64,000 nucleotides of DNA. Origin: Streptomyces cellostaticus (GTDB lineage: Bacteria; Actinomycetota; Actinomycetes; Streptomycetales; Streptomycetaceae). The position numbers and the translations under genes were made by a program. Shown in pieces: positions 17,829-26,174 of this stretch. Under the pieces are notes generated by a model. That model worked only from the letters and a program-made list of their open reading frames with translations, did not search any database and had not been told where the DNA came from. The DNA is taken from positions 1 through 64,000 of the forward strand of contig NZ_JALLIN010000040.1 in NCBI RefSeq assembly GCF_023630175.1, given 5' to 3'. Each line of letters begins with the position of its first letter. The stretch's first letter is position 1.

Positions 17829-18375
17829 TCATTCGCCGGTCATCTGCTGTCGTGAGTCTCGCCCGAGTACGTCGATCACGGGAGCGCAATCCAAGTTCGC
17901 CAAGCGGGGGTCCGACGGCGAGGCGAGCGTCACCGGGTTCGTTGGCACGAGGCCGCGCTGGGCCGCGATGCCGTACAGCAGCTTCAACGCGGCCTGCTCC
18001 TTCGCCCACGTGCCGCCGTCGACCGGCGCCGGATTCGTCGCCCCGCGCCGGCGCCAGTCCTCCCAGTCCTCGACGTCGTCCTCCGACGCCTCGTCCCAGT
18101 CCAGCCCGCGCTGCCACAGAAACGTGAAGAACAGCCGGTAGAGCGGGGCGTACGTGACCTGCGTGCCCTGTGCCTTGGCAAGAGAACGCCGAGCGTCGCA
18201 GGCACTCATTCAGCCGAGGATCAACCCGGCCATTCGGCGAGATGGGGATCGGCTGCCGCTCGCGCAGCCCGAGCGCCCGCTCGCGCTCCTCCAAGTCCTC
18301 CCAGCCGGGCACGGGCCGGCCTTCTGCCGGACTGCCCCCGGCTCCCACCCAGAACAGACGCCACTCGTAGACCAC
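17829..18375 (-). pseudogene. Truncated tyrosine integrase (N-terminal half)
   Basis: The N-terminal part of a phage/ICE-type site-specific integrase appears as 'YEWRLFWVGAGGSPAEGR' and 'ISPNGRVDPRLNE'. After a frameshift near 18195 it continues 'YAPLYRLFFTFLWQRGLDWD' and 'WAKEQAALKLLYGIAAQRGL', the SAM-like core-binding domain. The catalytic domain with R-H-R-Y is missing after about 17860. It marks a lost mobile element. Confidence 0.65.
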
Positions 18376-18438
18376 TTGACTCGCTCAGCCGCAACACGAT
18401 CTGAGGCAGCACAGCGTATGTCCACAGAACATCGTTAC

Positions 18439-18467
18439 GTCCTCCCCGCCGACGCGGGGGTGTTCCG
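18439..18467 (+). CRISPR. Solitary type I-E-like CRISPR repeat
   Basis: A 29-nt unit begins GTCCTCCCCGCCGACGCGGG, ends GTGTTCCG, and has a CCCCGC/GCGGGG dyad. It closely matches the form of the 29-nt type I-E repeats common in Streptomyces. No second copy occurs 61 nt up- or downstream and no cas gene is in the window, so this is a single orphan unit and not an array. Confidence 0.5.
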
Positions 18468-18701
18468 TCTCCGGGGATGCCGTTGTAACCAACTTCAGGG
18501 CAAGTACGTCTGCGCATCGTAAGGTCAGGCACTGACATTGATGCTGATACTCAGGTTCCGGTGGTCGTGGCTCGGGCACTGACTGACGCCCTGCTGGGCT
18601 GTCCTCCCGCTGTTCTGTCCGGCTGCCGGAACCTGTTCTTACGGCTCCGGCCGGGCGGAACATGACCTGATAGGAGCTTGGTCAGAACCCCCCTCAATGT
18701 C

Positions 18702-18727
18702 TGAGCCGAAGCACGGTAGTTGTCACC
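18702..18727 (+). repeat. Left terminal inverted repeat
   Basis: Exact reverse complement of 20845-20870; the outer flank is ATGTC. Confidence 0.9.
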
Positions 18728-19000
18728 GAGGCAGGCTTGTTGTCACCGACTGGTGTGACGTTGACCGACCGGCCAATGGATCACTTGAGGCATCGGGTGG
18801 TGGGGCGGCCATCCCAGCGGCAGCGGCGCGTCGTGCCGTAGTCGCTCATCCACCCGTGTGTGCGCTCCGCCTCCCCGCGCTTGCCGACCTGGACGGGGGC
18901 GGCTACGCCCCTGCGGCGGTGCAGCGGTCCTCCGGCGCGTGGAGCCAGCCGTGAACCTGTGCGCCGCTCATGCACAGGTTGTCTTTCTCGTTGTTCGAGA

Positions 19001-19591
19001 TCAGTCCTCGTCGGCCTGAGTGATGGCTGTGCGCAACAACTTGGCCATCGATCGGCCGGCCACCAGCAGTGGTTCCGGATCACGGGCAGCCCGGCTGAGC
19101 ATGAAAGCCCCCTCCAGCATCATGACCATCGAGTACGCGAGAGACTGCGCCGTCTTCGGTTCGGTCACCCAGCGGCCGAACCACCCTGTCGCCGTGCCGA
19201 CCCACTCCTCGAAAACCTCCGCCGTCGCGATCCGCAACACCTCATTGCTGCTTGCGACCTCCAGGGCCACGGTTCCGATCGGGCACGCGTCGGCATAGTC
19301 GGCCGCTGCAAGGTCGTCCGCGGCCGCTTCGAATGCGTGCACGAGGGACTCCATCGGGTCCGGCGCGCTTTCCAGCAGCGCCAGGACCATTCGGCCGTAC
19401 TCGGTTCCGGACGTGCGGATCATGTCCTCGGCCAGTTGCTGCTTGCCGCCAGGGAAGAAGTGGTAGATCGAGCCGAACGGTGCGTCCGCCTCTGCCGCGA
19501 TCCGCTTCAGGCCGGTGGCCGAGTAGCCGTGTCGGCGGAACAGCACCGTGGCGGCACTCTGGATCCTGGCTCGCGTGTCCGTCTGTCCCAT
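19001..19591 (-). CDS. TetR/AcrR regulator, LmrA/YxaF type
   Basis: This 196-aa repressor-type protein has an N-terminal HTH: 'SAATVLFRRHGYSATGLKRI' then 'FGSIYHFFPGGKQQLAE' (residues ~12-60). The 'YHFFPGGKQQLA' motif is typical of the LmrA/YxaF branch, with a ligand-binding C-terminal domain. The ATG at 19591 has GGAAGG just upstream. It is divergent from the hydrolase, with 61 bp between starts, and probably represses it through the intervening site. Both genes lie inside the 2.17-kb transposed unit, so regulator and target move together. Confidence 0.9.
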   Translation of the reverse strand: MGQTDTRARIQSAATVLFRRHGYSATGLKRIAAEADAPFGSIYHFFPGGKQQLAEDMIRTSGTEYGRMVLALLESAPDPMESLVHAFEAAADDLAAADYADACPIGTVALEVASSNEVLRIATAEVFEEWVGTATGWFGRWVTEPKTAQSLAYSMVMMLEGAFMLSRAARDPEPLLVAGRSMAKLLRTAITQADED

Positions 19592-19652
19592 TGCCTTCCA
19601 CCCCTTTTCCTTTCAAGGTTACAGTAGAACGATCTATCAAATGGGGGTTGGG
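19592..19652. promoter_or_regulatory. Divergent promoter/operator of the TetR-hydrolase pair
   Basis: The short divergent gap contains TAGAACGATCTA (about 19625-19636), an imperfect dyad of the form often bound by LmrA-type TetR proteins. Operator function is inferred from position. Confidence 0.45.
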
Positions 19653-20510
19653 ATGCCGAGAATCGAGTTGTCGTCCGGACCGATCGACTACCAGGACACC
19701 GGTGGTGAGGGGCCTGTGCTCGTGTTCGGCCACGGTCTACCGATGAACGAGACCCAGTGGCGCAAGGTGGTCCCGCTGCTGGACGGATACCGCTGCGTCC
19801 TGCCCACGCTGCCTCTGGGTGGTCACCGTCAGCCGATGAACCCGGATGCCGACCTGTCCCAGCGCGGTGTCGCCCGGCTCCTGGGCGATTTCATCGAGGG
19901 GCTCGGTGCGGGCCAGGTGACACTCGTGCTCAATGACTGGGGCGGGGGCCAGTTCCTGGTGTCGGAAGGGCAGGATCAGCACATCGCGCGCCTGGTGCTG
20001 GTGACCTGCGAGGCCTTCGACAATTTTCCCCCAGGGCCGGCCAAGGCCATGGCTCAGGTGTGCAGGGTTCCCGGCGGCGTCTGGCTCCTGACACGGCTCA
20101 TGCGCGTTCCCGCCTTCCGTCACAGCCGGGGCGGATACGGCGGGATGAGCCTGCGTGGGGTCCCCGACGAGGTCATGGACGACTGGTTCGCGCCCGCCAC
20201 CCACAGCAGGGCCATCCGCAGAGACTTCGCCAAATTCGCCACCGGGGCACCCGCGCGCAAGACCTTGCTCGCCTGGAGCGAGCGACTGCGTGACTTCGAC
20301 CGCCCGGTACTGGTCGTCTGGGCGACCGAGGACCGGTTGATGCCGCGTGAGCATGGCCCCCGGCTGGCTGGGTTGTACCCGCAGGGCCGGCTGATCGAGA
20401 TCGCCGACTCATCCACCCTCGTCCCCGAGGACCAGCCCGAACGACTCGCCCAAGTACTCACCGACTTCCTGATCGAAACCGGAGCAGAGCCGGTCCGACA
20501 CGTCTCCTGA
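19653..20510 (+). CDS. Alpha/beta hydrolase, haloalkane dehalogenase-like
   Basis: This 285-aa cytosolic hydrolase has the oxyanion motif 'FGHGLPMNETQW' (~30-41) and a nucleophile elbow 'LVLNDWGGGQFLV' with Asp as nucleophile (~95). The acid region 'VWATEDRLMP' is present. At the usual catalytic His position the sequence reads 'IADSSTLVPEDQP', so His is absent; many relatives share this variant and their chemistry is unclear. I chose the ATG at 19653 behind GGGGGTTGGG; an ATG at 19641 is possible. It is the cargo partner of the divergent TetR gene. Confidence 0.85.
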   Translation: MPRIELSSGPIDYQDTGGEGPVLVFGHGLPMNETQWRKVVPLLDGYRCVLPTLPLGGHRQPMNPDADLSQRGVARLLGDFIEGLGAGQVTLVLNDWGGGQFLVSEGQDQHIARLVLVTCEAFDNFPPGPAKAMAQVCRVPGGVWLLTRLMRVPAFRHSRGGYGGMSLRGVPDEVMDDWFAPATHSRAIRRDFAKFATGAPARKTLLAWSERLRDFDRPVLVVWATEDRLMPREHGPRLAGLYPQGRLIEIADSSTLVPEDQPERLAQVLTDFLIETGAEPVRHVS

Positions 20511-20730
20511 GCGCGGGGACGGCAGGTGGGTCCGACAGTCCCTACCGCCGTCCCGCCAGCCGAAGCTGCAAGCCAGGTCGGTGCCGCTTGGCGCCGGGTG
20601 AAGTGGCGCATCGGATCACCCGACAGCACCAGCTCGTGTACGAGGCACTGTACCGAGCCGGACGCCTCGTCCCCACCAGCCCCCCATCAGACCGTCCATC
20701 GGCCCCAGACAGCCCGCAGCTTGCGATCTT

Positions 20731-20806
20731 CGCTACTGGTGACAAGAAGGCTGCCGAACAAGCACTTGTGACAAGCCGTGTGCCTCACTGGTGACAACCA
20801 GCCTGC
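20731..20806 (-). repeat. Subterminal repeat block of the mobile element
   Basis: On the reverse strand three GTCAC-centred units recur at about 25-30-nt spacing. The block is clearly similar to 32911-32984, with the same order and spacing, so a relative of this element once inserted there. Confidence 0.7.
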
Positions 20807-20844
20807 TTCGCCCGGTCACATTCACCAGCTCAACCGGCTCTGCG

Positions 20845-20870
20845 GGTGACAACTACCGTGCTTCGGCTCA
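20845..20870 (-). repeat. Right terminal inverted repeat
   Basis: Exact inverted copy of 18702-18727; the outer flank is ATGTC. Confidence 0.9.
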
Positions 20871-20928
20871 ATGTCCTGTCTGCGCCACCCGGCCGGTGCC
20901 CACCTCCGGTTGGGAAGGCATCATCAGC

Positions 20929-21810
20929 ATGGCATCAGAGGCTGCGCAGGACATCGGCGACCAGGACGTGTTCGGCGGGGTCGACTCCCATGCCGACACC
21001 GTCCACGTCGCGGTCATAGGCGACAACGGCGGCCACCTCGCAGACGCAGAGTTCACCACCACCGCAGCCGGATACGCCGCGGCCCTGGCCTTCCTGGATG
21101 CCCACGGCCACGTGATCGCGATCGGGGTGGAAGGTACTTCCTCCTACGGTGCCGGCTTCACCCGCGCCGCCCGCTCACACGGGCACACGGTCGTCGAGGC
21201 CAACCGGCCCGACCGGGCCGAACGCCGACTGATCGGCAAGTCCGACCCCATCGACGCCTACGCCGCCGCCCGCGCCGCTCTGTCCGGACGGGCCTCCAGC
21301 GTGCCCAAGGACGGCACCGTCGCCGGCATACGCGCTCTGCACAACGCCGCCCGCTCCGCCGTCAAGGCACGCACCGCAGCCGTGAACCAGATCACCCGCA
21401 TCCTCTTCACCGCGCCCGAGAGCATCCGCGCAAAATACGGGCAGCTCAAAGGAACGGACCGCACCGACACCCTGGCCCGGCTGCGGTCGGCCGGGGACGC
21501 GGTCCACGCCGCTGTCCTAGCCGCGCTCAAGATCCTCGCCCGACGCGTCAAAGAGCCGACCGGCGAGCACGAGGCCCTGACCAAAGCCCTGGACAGCGAG
21601 GTCACCGTCCAGACCCCGGGTCTGCGGGCCGCCTACGGAGTCGGACCCGACACCGCGGCCCAGCTGCTGATCACGGCGGGACGCAACCCCGAACGCATGC
21701 GGACCGGGGCCTCCTTCGCCGCGCTCTGCGGAGCCGCACCGGTCCCCGCGTCCAGCGGCCGGCCGAACCGGCACCGCCTCTCACGCGGCGGCGACCGGGC
21801 CGCTAACCGC
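20929..21810 (+). pseudogene. IS110-family transposase, C-terminally truncated
   Basis: The DEDD (RuvC-like) domain is intact: Asp in 'GGVDSHADTVHVAVIG', Glu in 'IGVEGTSSYGAG', and Asp pair in 'GKSDPIDAYAAA' (residues ~18-110). The serine-type second domain begins with 'FAALCGAAPVPASSGRP' and 'RHRLSRGGDRAANR', then ends abruptly where 'ALW...' should follow. About 50-60 residues of the C-terminus are replaced by unrelated sequence, so it is very likely inactive. The start is the ATG at 20929 after the IS leader. Confidence 0.85.
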
Positions 21811-21834
21811 CGATCATCTGCTGGTCAGGACGAA

Positions 21835-21866
21835 GGGGCGGGCTGCCAGCCCTGGCAGCCCGCCCC
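21835..21866. terminator. Intrinsic-type terminator hairpin
   Basis: A 14-bp perfect GC-rich stem (21835-21848 with 21853-21866) with a GCCC loop lies just beyond the stop of the reverse-strand gene ending at 21883, whose transcript it should end. Confidence 0.8.
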
Positions 21867-21882
21867 TCAGCGACTCCGCCCG

Positions 21883-22575
21883 TCAGGCCAACGGCACGCT
21901 GCGGTCGGCGTGCACGACCGTCCCGTCGGCCAGGCCCACGTAGGGCCGCATCTGCGTGTACGGGATGCGGTGCTCTCGCACTACCCGTCGCAGCTCATCG
22001 GCTCGGATCAGGAACCGTGCGGGAGGGGCGCCGGGAGCGAGCACGTGGGGCAGCGGAGTTGCCCAGTTCTCGCCTCGCGTGACGAACATGCGCCGGTCAC
22101 CGGGGAGCTCGATGCCCCAGCTGGTGATGGCGATCGGCTGGTCACCGGTGTTGACCGCCTCCACGCTGACGAAATGATCGCCCAGGTCCTGGCTCCCGTC
22201 GCGCAGGTCGTACACAGGGATGGAATTGGAGACCTGGAGGATGACCCGGGGGCCTACGGGAGCGGGCAGGTAGGTCGCGATGTGGAAGCGGTTCTCCTGC
22301 TGGTTGTGGTTTCCGACCTGCAGAGCGGCGGGGCCATTGAAGGTGTTGCCGACTACGCCTTGGCGGGCCGCGAATTCCTGCTGCTCGGCCACCAGTGCCT
22401 GAAGCTCGGTCGCGACCTGCTGCTGCTCGGAGTCCTCCAGGTTCTCCAGGAGCGACTCGAAGCGGGTCTGCCACGATGCCTCCTGGCGCAGGCGCGTCCG
22501 CTCCGTCTCGCCGGTGGCGTCGGCCTCCTCCAGAACCTGCGCAGTGCGGTCGAGGAGTGCGTCAGGGCGCAGTTC
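21883..22575 (-). pseudogene. C-terminal part of an uncharacterised Streptomyces protein
   Basis: The readable protein (about 230 aa) begins mid-family with a coiled region 'EEADATGETERTRLRQEA' and 'FESLLENLEDSEQQQ'. The hinge 'NTFNGPAALQVGNHNQQ' is typical of actinobacterial proteins of unknown function with a repeated G-N motif. A beta-rich C-terminal domain follows ('ITSWGIELPGDRRMFVT'). No start codon lies at the 5' edge. The frame runs backwards into the end of the PadR gene with a 14-bp overlap, so it looks N-terminally truncated by the junction. Translational coupling from padR with a non-standard start cannot be excluded. Confidence 0.5.
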
Positions 22576-23095
22576 GGCTGAGCGTGTCGATGGCCTCGCG
22601 TAGCCATTGTCGCTCCGCTGTCCCGGTGGCCCGGGCGACGCGCAGCATGCCTTCCCGGAACAGGTCCCCGGCCTCCTCCGCGCGCACCGGCTCGCCCTCC
22701 CGGTAGAAGAAACTTGATGGAGTCTCCAGGAAGTCCAGGCGGCGGCGCAGCACCGCGGCCTGCTCGGCGGGGTCGCCCAGGTGCCGCAGGAAGGCCAGGA
22801 CCGTGTTGAACCGGACATGGTCGGTGATCTCGGCCTGCTTGGGCGTACGCAACCGGGCCAGCAACTGCGCGCGGCCTTCATCGGTCAGGGTCAGCACCCG
22901 GCGCGGGGCCGCGCTCGCGCCGCCTTCCGTGCGCTGGTCGAGCAGCCCGGCGGCGAGGAGCCGGTTGATGGCCGGGTACAGCGCGCCGTCACTGACCGGG
23001 CGGACATGCCCGCTCAGCGTCTTGATGCGCTCCTTCAGCTCGTAACCGTGCAGCGGCGCCTCGGCGAGGAAGCCGAGGATCGACAACTCCAGCAC
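22562..23095 (-). CDS. PadR-family transcriptional regulator
   Basis: This 177-aa protein has a winged-helix DNA-binding domain: 'LELSILGFLAEAPLHGYELK' then 'GALYPAINRLLAAGLLDQR' (residues 2-70). An alpha-helical dimerisation domain follows ('FLRHLGDPAEQAAVLRRRLD'). This fits PadR subfamily-2 repressors. The GTG at 23095 follows GGAGGAGAA; an ATG at 23128 lacks such an RBS. It is divergent from a MATE exporter, and a palindrome between the genes is the likely operator. It probably senses a MATE substrate or related compound. Confidence 0.92.
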   Translation of the reverse strand: MLELSILGFLAEAPLHGYELKERIKTLSGHVRPVSDGALYPAINRLLAAGLLDQRTEGGASAAPRRVLTLTDEGRAQLLARLRTPKQAEITDHVRFNTVLAFLRHLGDPAEQAAVLRRRLDFLETPSSFFYREGEPVRAEEAGDLFREGMLRVARATGTAERQWLREAIDTLSRTAP

Positions 23096-23144
23096 GCCTT
23101 CTCCTCCTTGCGGTGCCCTGGACACCATGATACCTCTTTTCGGG

Positions 23145-23163
23145 CTACCTCGATCCGAGGTAG
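23145..23163. promoter_or_regulatory. PadR operator palindrome
   Basis: CTACCTCGATCCGAGGTAG is a perfect 8-bp dyad around ATC. A second half-site, TACCTC, lies at 23131-23136. The palindrome sits in the divergent gap between padR and the MATE gene, where PadR operators usually lie. Confidence 0.75.
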
Positions 23164-23192
23164 CTCTTTGGGTGAGGTCGAGGAGGCCGGAC

Positions 23193-24515
23193 GTGAACCC
23201 CCACCGCAGGCAGCTCATATCGCTCGCCCACCCCGTCTACTTCTCGCTCCTCGCCTCGGTCGCATCCGGGATCGTCAACACCGTCTGGGTCTCCCGGCTC
23301 GGTGGCGCCGCCGTCGCCGCCGTGGCCGTCGCCACCAACACCGAGAACGTGCTGCTCGGTGTCGCCCTGGTCTTCGCCTCCGGTACGACCGTGCTGGTGG
23401 CGCACGCCCGGGGCGCCCGCGACCCGGCCGCTGTACGGGCCGCCGTACGCGGCGGTTGGGTGCTGTGCGGGCTGGTCAGCCCGGTCGTCGCGGTGGGCGG
23501 GTTCCTGTTGCGTGGGCCCCTGGCCCGGCTGGTCCTCGGCAGCGCCGACCCCGAGTCCCTGCGGCTGGCCACGGCCTACTTCGCGATCTCCCTGCCCGGC
23601 ACGGCTGTCTTCTTCGCCCAGCAGCTCATCGACGGCATCCTCAAGGGCACCGGCGACACGCGCACCCCCCTGCGGCTCGCCCTCCTGGCCAACGGGCTGA
23701 TCCTGCTGTGCGACCCTGTCCTCATCCACCTCTACGGCGTGCTGGGCGCCGCCGCCTCCACCGTGCTGTGCCGCTGCGCGGCCCTCGCGGTGGGCCTGCG
23801 CTCCCTGCGCCGCAACGCGCTGCTGCGGACGGCCGCCAAGGCCCGTCCCACCGACCCGCTCCCCGCCGCCCTGCACCGCGCGCTCACCACCGGGCTGCCC
23901 ATGTCCGCCGACTTCACCGTGCGGCAAGGAGGGGCACTGGTACTGGTCGCGATCGTCGCCCGGCTCGGCGTGACCGCGGTGGCCGCCTACGCCATCGCGT
24001 ACAAGGTGATGTACGTCGCCACCATGGCCTTCTACGCGGCACGGCAGGCCGCCGCCATCCACACCGCGCACACCCGGGGCGCGGGCGAGGACGCACGGAG
24101 GGACATCGGCCGGCAGGCGGTACGACTCTCCGGGACGCTGGGGCTCGGTGCCACCGCTCTGTTCGCCGCCGCCGCACCCTGGATCATGGCCGCGTTCGGC
24201 GCCGGACCCGACGTCGCCCACCAGGGCGTGCTGTTCCTGCGCTGCATCGGCCCCTACCTACTGCTGATGGCGTGCTTCATCGCGCTCGGCGGGGTCTTCG
24301 AGGGCAGCGGGGGAGCACCCGCGCTGGTCCGGGTCACCCTGCTCGGCACCGCCGTCCAACTGCCCCTGGCGTACGCCCTGTCCGGCCTCGGCCTGCCCGG
24401 CGTCTGCCTGGCGCTGGGGCTCGCCATGGCCGTGCAGTGCGCGGCCGCCGCGGTGCTGCTGCGGCGCGCCCGGAGTCAGGCGGAGACGAGGGTGTCCTTG
24501 GTGCGGGTGGGCTGA
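23193..24515 (+). CDS. MATE-family efflux transporter
   Basis: This 440-aa integral membrane protein has about 12 hydrophobic segments and MATE/DinF-like sequence: 'VYFSLLASVASGIVNTVWVS' at the N-terminus, 'GTGDTRTPLRLALLANGLIL', and in the second half 'GLPMSADFTVRQGGALVLVA'. MATE proteins export drugs or metabolites using Na+ or H+ gradients. I chose the GTG at 23193 behind GAGGAGG at 23178-23184. It is divergent from padR and almost certainly under its control. Substrate unknown. Confidence 0.9.
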   Translation: MNPHRRQLISLAHPVYFSLLASVASGIVNTVWVSRLGGAAVAAVAVATNTENVLLGVALVFASGTTVLVAHARGARDPAAVRAAVRGGWVLCGLVSPVVAVGGFLLRGPLARLVLGSADPESLRLATAYFAISLPGTAVFFAQQLIDGILKGTGDTRTPLRLALLANGLILLCDPVLIHLYGVLGAAASTVLCRCAALAVGLRSLRRNALLRTAAKARPTDPLPAALHRALTTGLPMSADFTVRQGGALVLVAIVARLGVTAVAAYAIAYKVMYVATMAFYAARQAAAIHTAHTRGAGEDARRDIGRQAVRLSGTLGLGATALFAAAAPWIMAAFGAGPDVAHQGVLFLRCIGPYLLLMACFIALGGVFEGSGGAPALVRVTLLGTAVQLPLAYALSGLGLPGVCLALGLAMAVQCAAAAVLLRRARSQAETRVSLVRVG

Positions 24516-24967
24516 GGCGGCAATAGCCTTGTTCATGAGATCGGGTGAACAAGGCCATGCGGCGCGCTCAGATCCGATCGGCAGGATCGGGACGAGCTCG
24601 CAGACGTGGAACACGTCGGTGCCGGGACGCGGCCCGGGGCGTGTTCGGCAAGATTCATTCCGAAGTTCGCGCCCTCCCAGGCCAGTTGAGGGAGCCGACC
24701 GAACCGTGGGCAGGTGATTCTCACTGGTCATCGATGCATCCTCCATGATCGGGAGTCACGCCGAACGATTTACAGTCCCTCGGTCATCGAAGCCACCCTC
24801 TGCCCCCTTTACCCGCTGGGCTGTGCAGCGGTTCAGCTCTTCGCGATCGGGGTGCTCCGGCCGGGGGAACCCGGGTGACACCCCCGGGCGTGGTCCCCCG
24901 TGCGCGGACGGCGGGGCTGCCACCGTGTACGACTGACGCCCAGTTGAGCCTGTGTGGAGGCCACCCC
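24516..24967. other. Intergenic, no gene assigned
   Basis: Short frames on both strands at 24530-24750 have no family features. 24860-24900 is very GC-rich with nested CCCGGG dyads that could form a hairpin before the next gene. Nothing else is supported. Confidence 0.3.
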
Positions 24968-25357
24968 ATGCCCATTAGTCAGTCAGTCGGCCGGAACGGC
25001 GCGAATCTGCGGCGTGAAGTGCAGTACGTCCAAGGGCTGCTCAACATTTTCCGCGCCGAGCGCGGTCAGACGGTGCTGGCCCTCGATGGACTCGTCGGCC
25101 CCCGAACCATCGGAGCGATCGAGGAGTTCCAGACCGTTGTGACGGGGATCGTCGACGGCCGGATCGATCCCGGAGCGCAGGCCATCACGGCGCTCGAAGA
25201 GCAGACGGTGGGGGTGCTCGACGAGCTGCGCACCGTCACCATGTTCGCGCTGCTGCTTTCTCACCGGCCGGTCGAGGAGGAGCCACCGGTCGTGGAGGAC
25301 CCGGTGCTCGACGACGCCGAGCTGCAGACCCTCGTCCAGTCGATCTTCGCGGAGTAG
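24968..25357 (+). CDS. Peptidoglycan-binding-domain-like protein
   Basis: This 129-aa protein has no signal peptide. Residues ~12-60 resemble a PGBD-1 fold: 'LRREVQYVQGLLNIFRAE' then 'LDGLVGPRTIGAIEEFQ', the DGxxGPxTxxAIxxFQ signature. The remainder is acidic and helical. The ATG at 24968 follows GGAGG at 24955-24959. The next gene starts 11 bp after its stop, so the two form an operon. Lack of export signals makes cell-wall binding in the classical sense uncertain. It may instead be a structural or adaptor domain. Confidence 0.7.
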   Translation: MPISQSVGRNGANLRREVQYVQGLLNIFRAERGQTVLALDGLVGPRTIGAIEEFQTVVTGIVDGRIDPGAQAITALEEQTVGVLDELRTVTMFALLLSHRPVEEEPPVVEDPVLDDAELQTLVQSIFAE

Positions 25358-25368
25358 GAGCGCAGGCC

Positions 25369-26163
25369 GTGGATCCGACTGAAGAACTCATCCTGGAGCT
25401 TTCCCAGGCCCTTCTCGCGCTCTTCAACTCCTCACGCGGCGCGATGCACGGCATCTACCAGGGTTCGCACGAGGCCGCGCTGTTCGAAGCCCAAGGCGGG
25501 GTCATCGGCCCCGGCGGGTTCAACCACCTCGGGGACGTGCTGAACACCGCCCGTAACATCCAGAGCAACCGCGACGTGGCTGAGCTGGTCCTGAACCGTT
25601 TGCAGGGCGTTGGACCCGCGCTCGGCGTGCGCGTACGCAGCCTGTGCGACCCCGTCCTCAAGCTTGCGGATGACTACTTGAGGATCGCCCGGGAGACGAA
25701 CAACGCGGCGACCGTGCTGCGGCAGACCGATCCCACTCGCCTGCAGGGGGTCGTGCTCGGGCAGGGCGGCCTCGGTCCCGAAATCGGCCGCACCCCGCAG
25801 GCCCTCGTCACCAACCAGCTGAACGCCATGTCTGCTCAGCTGACCGCCCGCAATATCGAGCCACGACTGATCCCCTCCACCCAGTCCGCCCTCCAGCCCG
25901 TGCTCACCTCCATCCGGCAGCTGCCCCTCAACGGCCGGGAGGCCGCGGCGAAGCTGGCCGGGGTGCTCAGTGCAATGCGTGTGCTGATCGGCCAGACAGC
26001 CGTGCGGGCCGGGGTGATCGGTCGGGCCAGGCTCACTGCTGCGCTGCTCGGCATCGAAACGGCCCTGGTCGAGTTCGGCGGCCGCCTGACCACGCCGATC
26101 ATCATCATCGACCGCCGCCTGCTCCACCAGCTCATGGGCGTACCGTACGTCGACGGCGCCTGA
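25369..26163 (+). CDS. Uncharacterised helical protein
   Basis: This 264-aa protein matches no family I recognise. The start is a GTG at 25369 with GGAG ten bases upstream. Composition is Leu/Ala/Arg-rich and predicted largely helical. 'SQALLALFNSSRGAMHGIYQ' lies near the N-terminus and a C-terminal stretch reads 'LTTPIIIIDRRLLHQL'. There is no signal peptide or clear membrane helix. It is co-transcribed with the peptidoglycan-binding-like gene and converges on two large proteins of unknown function, with which it may be related by transfer history. Confidence 0.7.
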   Translation: MDPTEELILELSQALLALFNSSRGAMHGIYQGSHEAALFEAQGGVIGPGGFNHLGDVLNTARNIQSNRDVAELVLNRLQGVGPALGVRVRSLCDPVLKLADDYLRIARETNNAATVLRQTDPTRLQGVVLGQGGLGPEIGRTPQALVTNQLNAMSAQLTARNIEPRLIPSTQSALQPVLTSIRQLPLNGREAAAKLAGVLSAMRVLIGQTAVRAGVIGRARLTAALLGIETALVEFGGRLTTPIIIIDRRLLHQLMGVPYVDGA

Positions 26164-26174
26164 CACCGTGTCCT

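Larger units (their letters stand above)
18702..20870. mobile_element. Transposase-less element with 26-bp TIRs and 5-bp TSD
   Basis: The ends 18702-18727 and 20845-20870 are perfect 26-bp inverted copies starting TGAGCCGAAGCACGG. Both are flanked by ATGTC (18697-18701 and 20871-20875), a target duplication that shows real transposition. Subterminal TTGTCACC-type iterations lie inside both ends (e.g. 18720-18727, 18739-18747; a block at 20731-20806), as in transposase-binding sites of IS21-like elements. The cargo is only a TetR regulator and an alpha/beta hydrolase. It would have to be moved in trans. Confidence 0.85.
18540..21810 (+). mobile_element. IS110-family copy split by a second element
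   Basis: Removing 18702-20870 plus one 5-bp target duplicate joins 18540-18701 to 20876-20928 into a plausible continuous leader ('aatgtc' followed by 'ctgtctgcgcc') upstream of an IS110 transposase. In the IS110 group the leader encodes the bridge RNA, so the insertion lies in or near that region. The left boundary is approximate because IS110 elements have no inverted repeats. The 3' end is lost at about 21810. Confidence 0.6.

Noticed and set aside
18439-18560. CRISPR array
   Set aside because: Only one repeat unit is present; the expected next unit 61 nt away is absent on both sides.
19625-19636. Perfect TetR operator
   Set aside because: TAGAACGATCTA is only an imperfect dyad, so it is kept as a candidate inside the promoter region and not as a separate site.
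24534-24748. Short frames after the MATE gene on both strands
   Set aside because: No recognisable protein features and no consistent coding strand.
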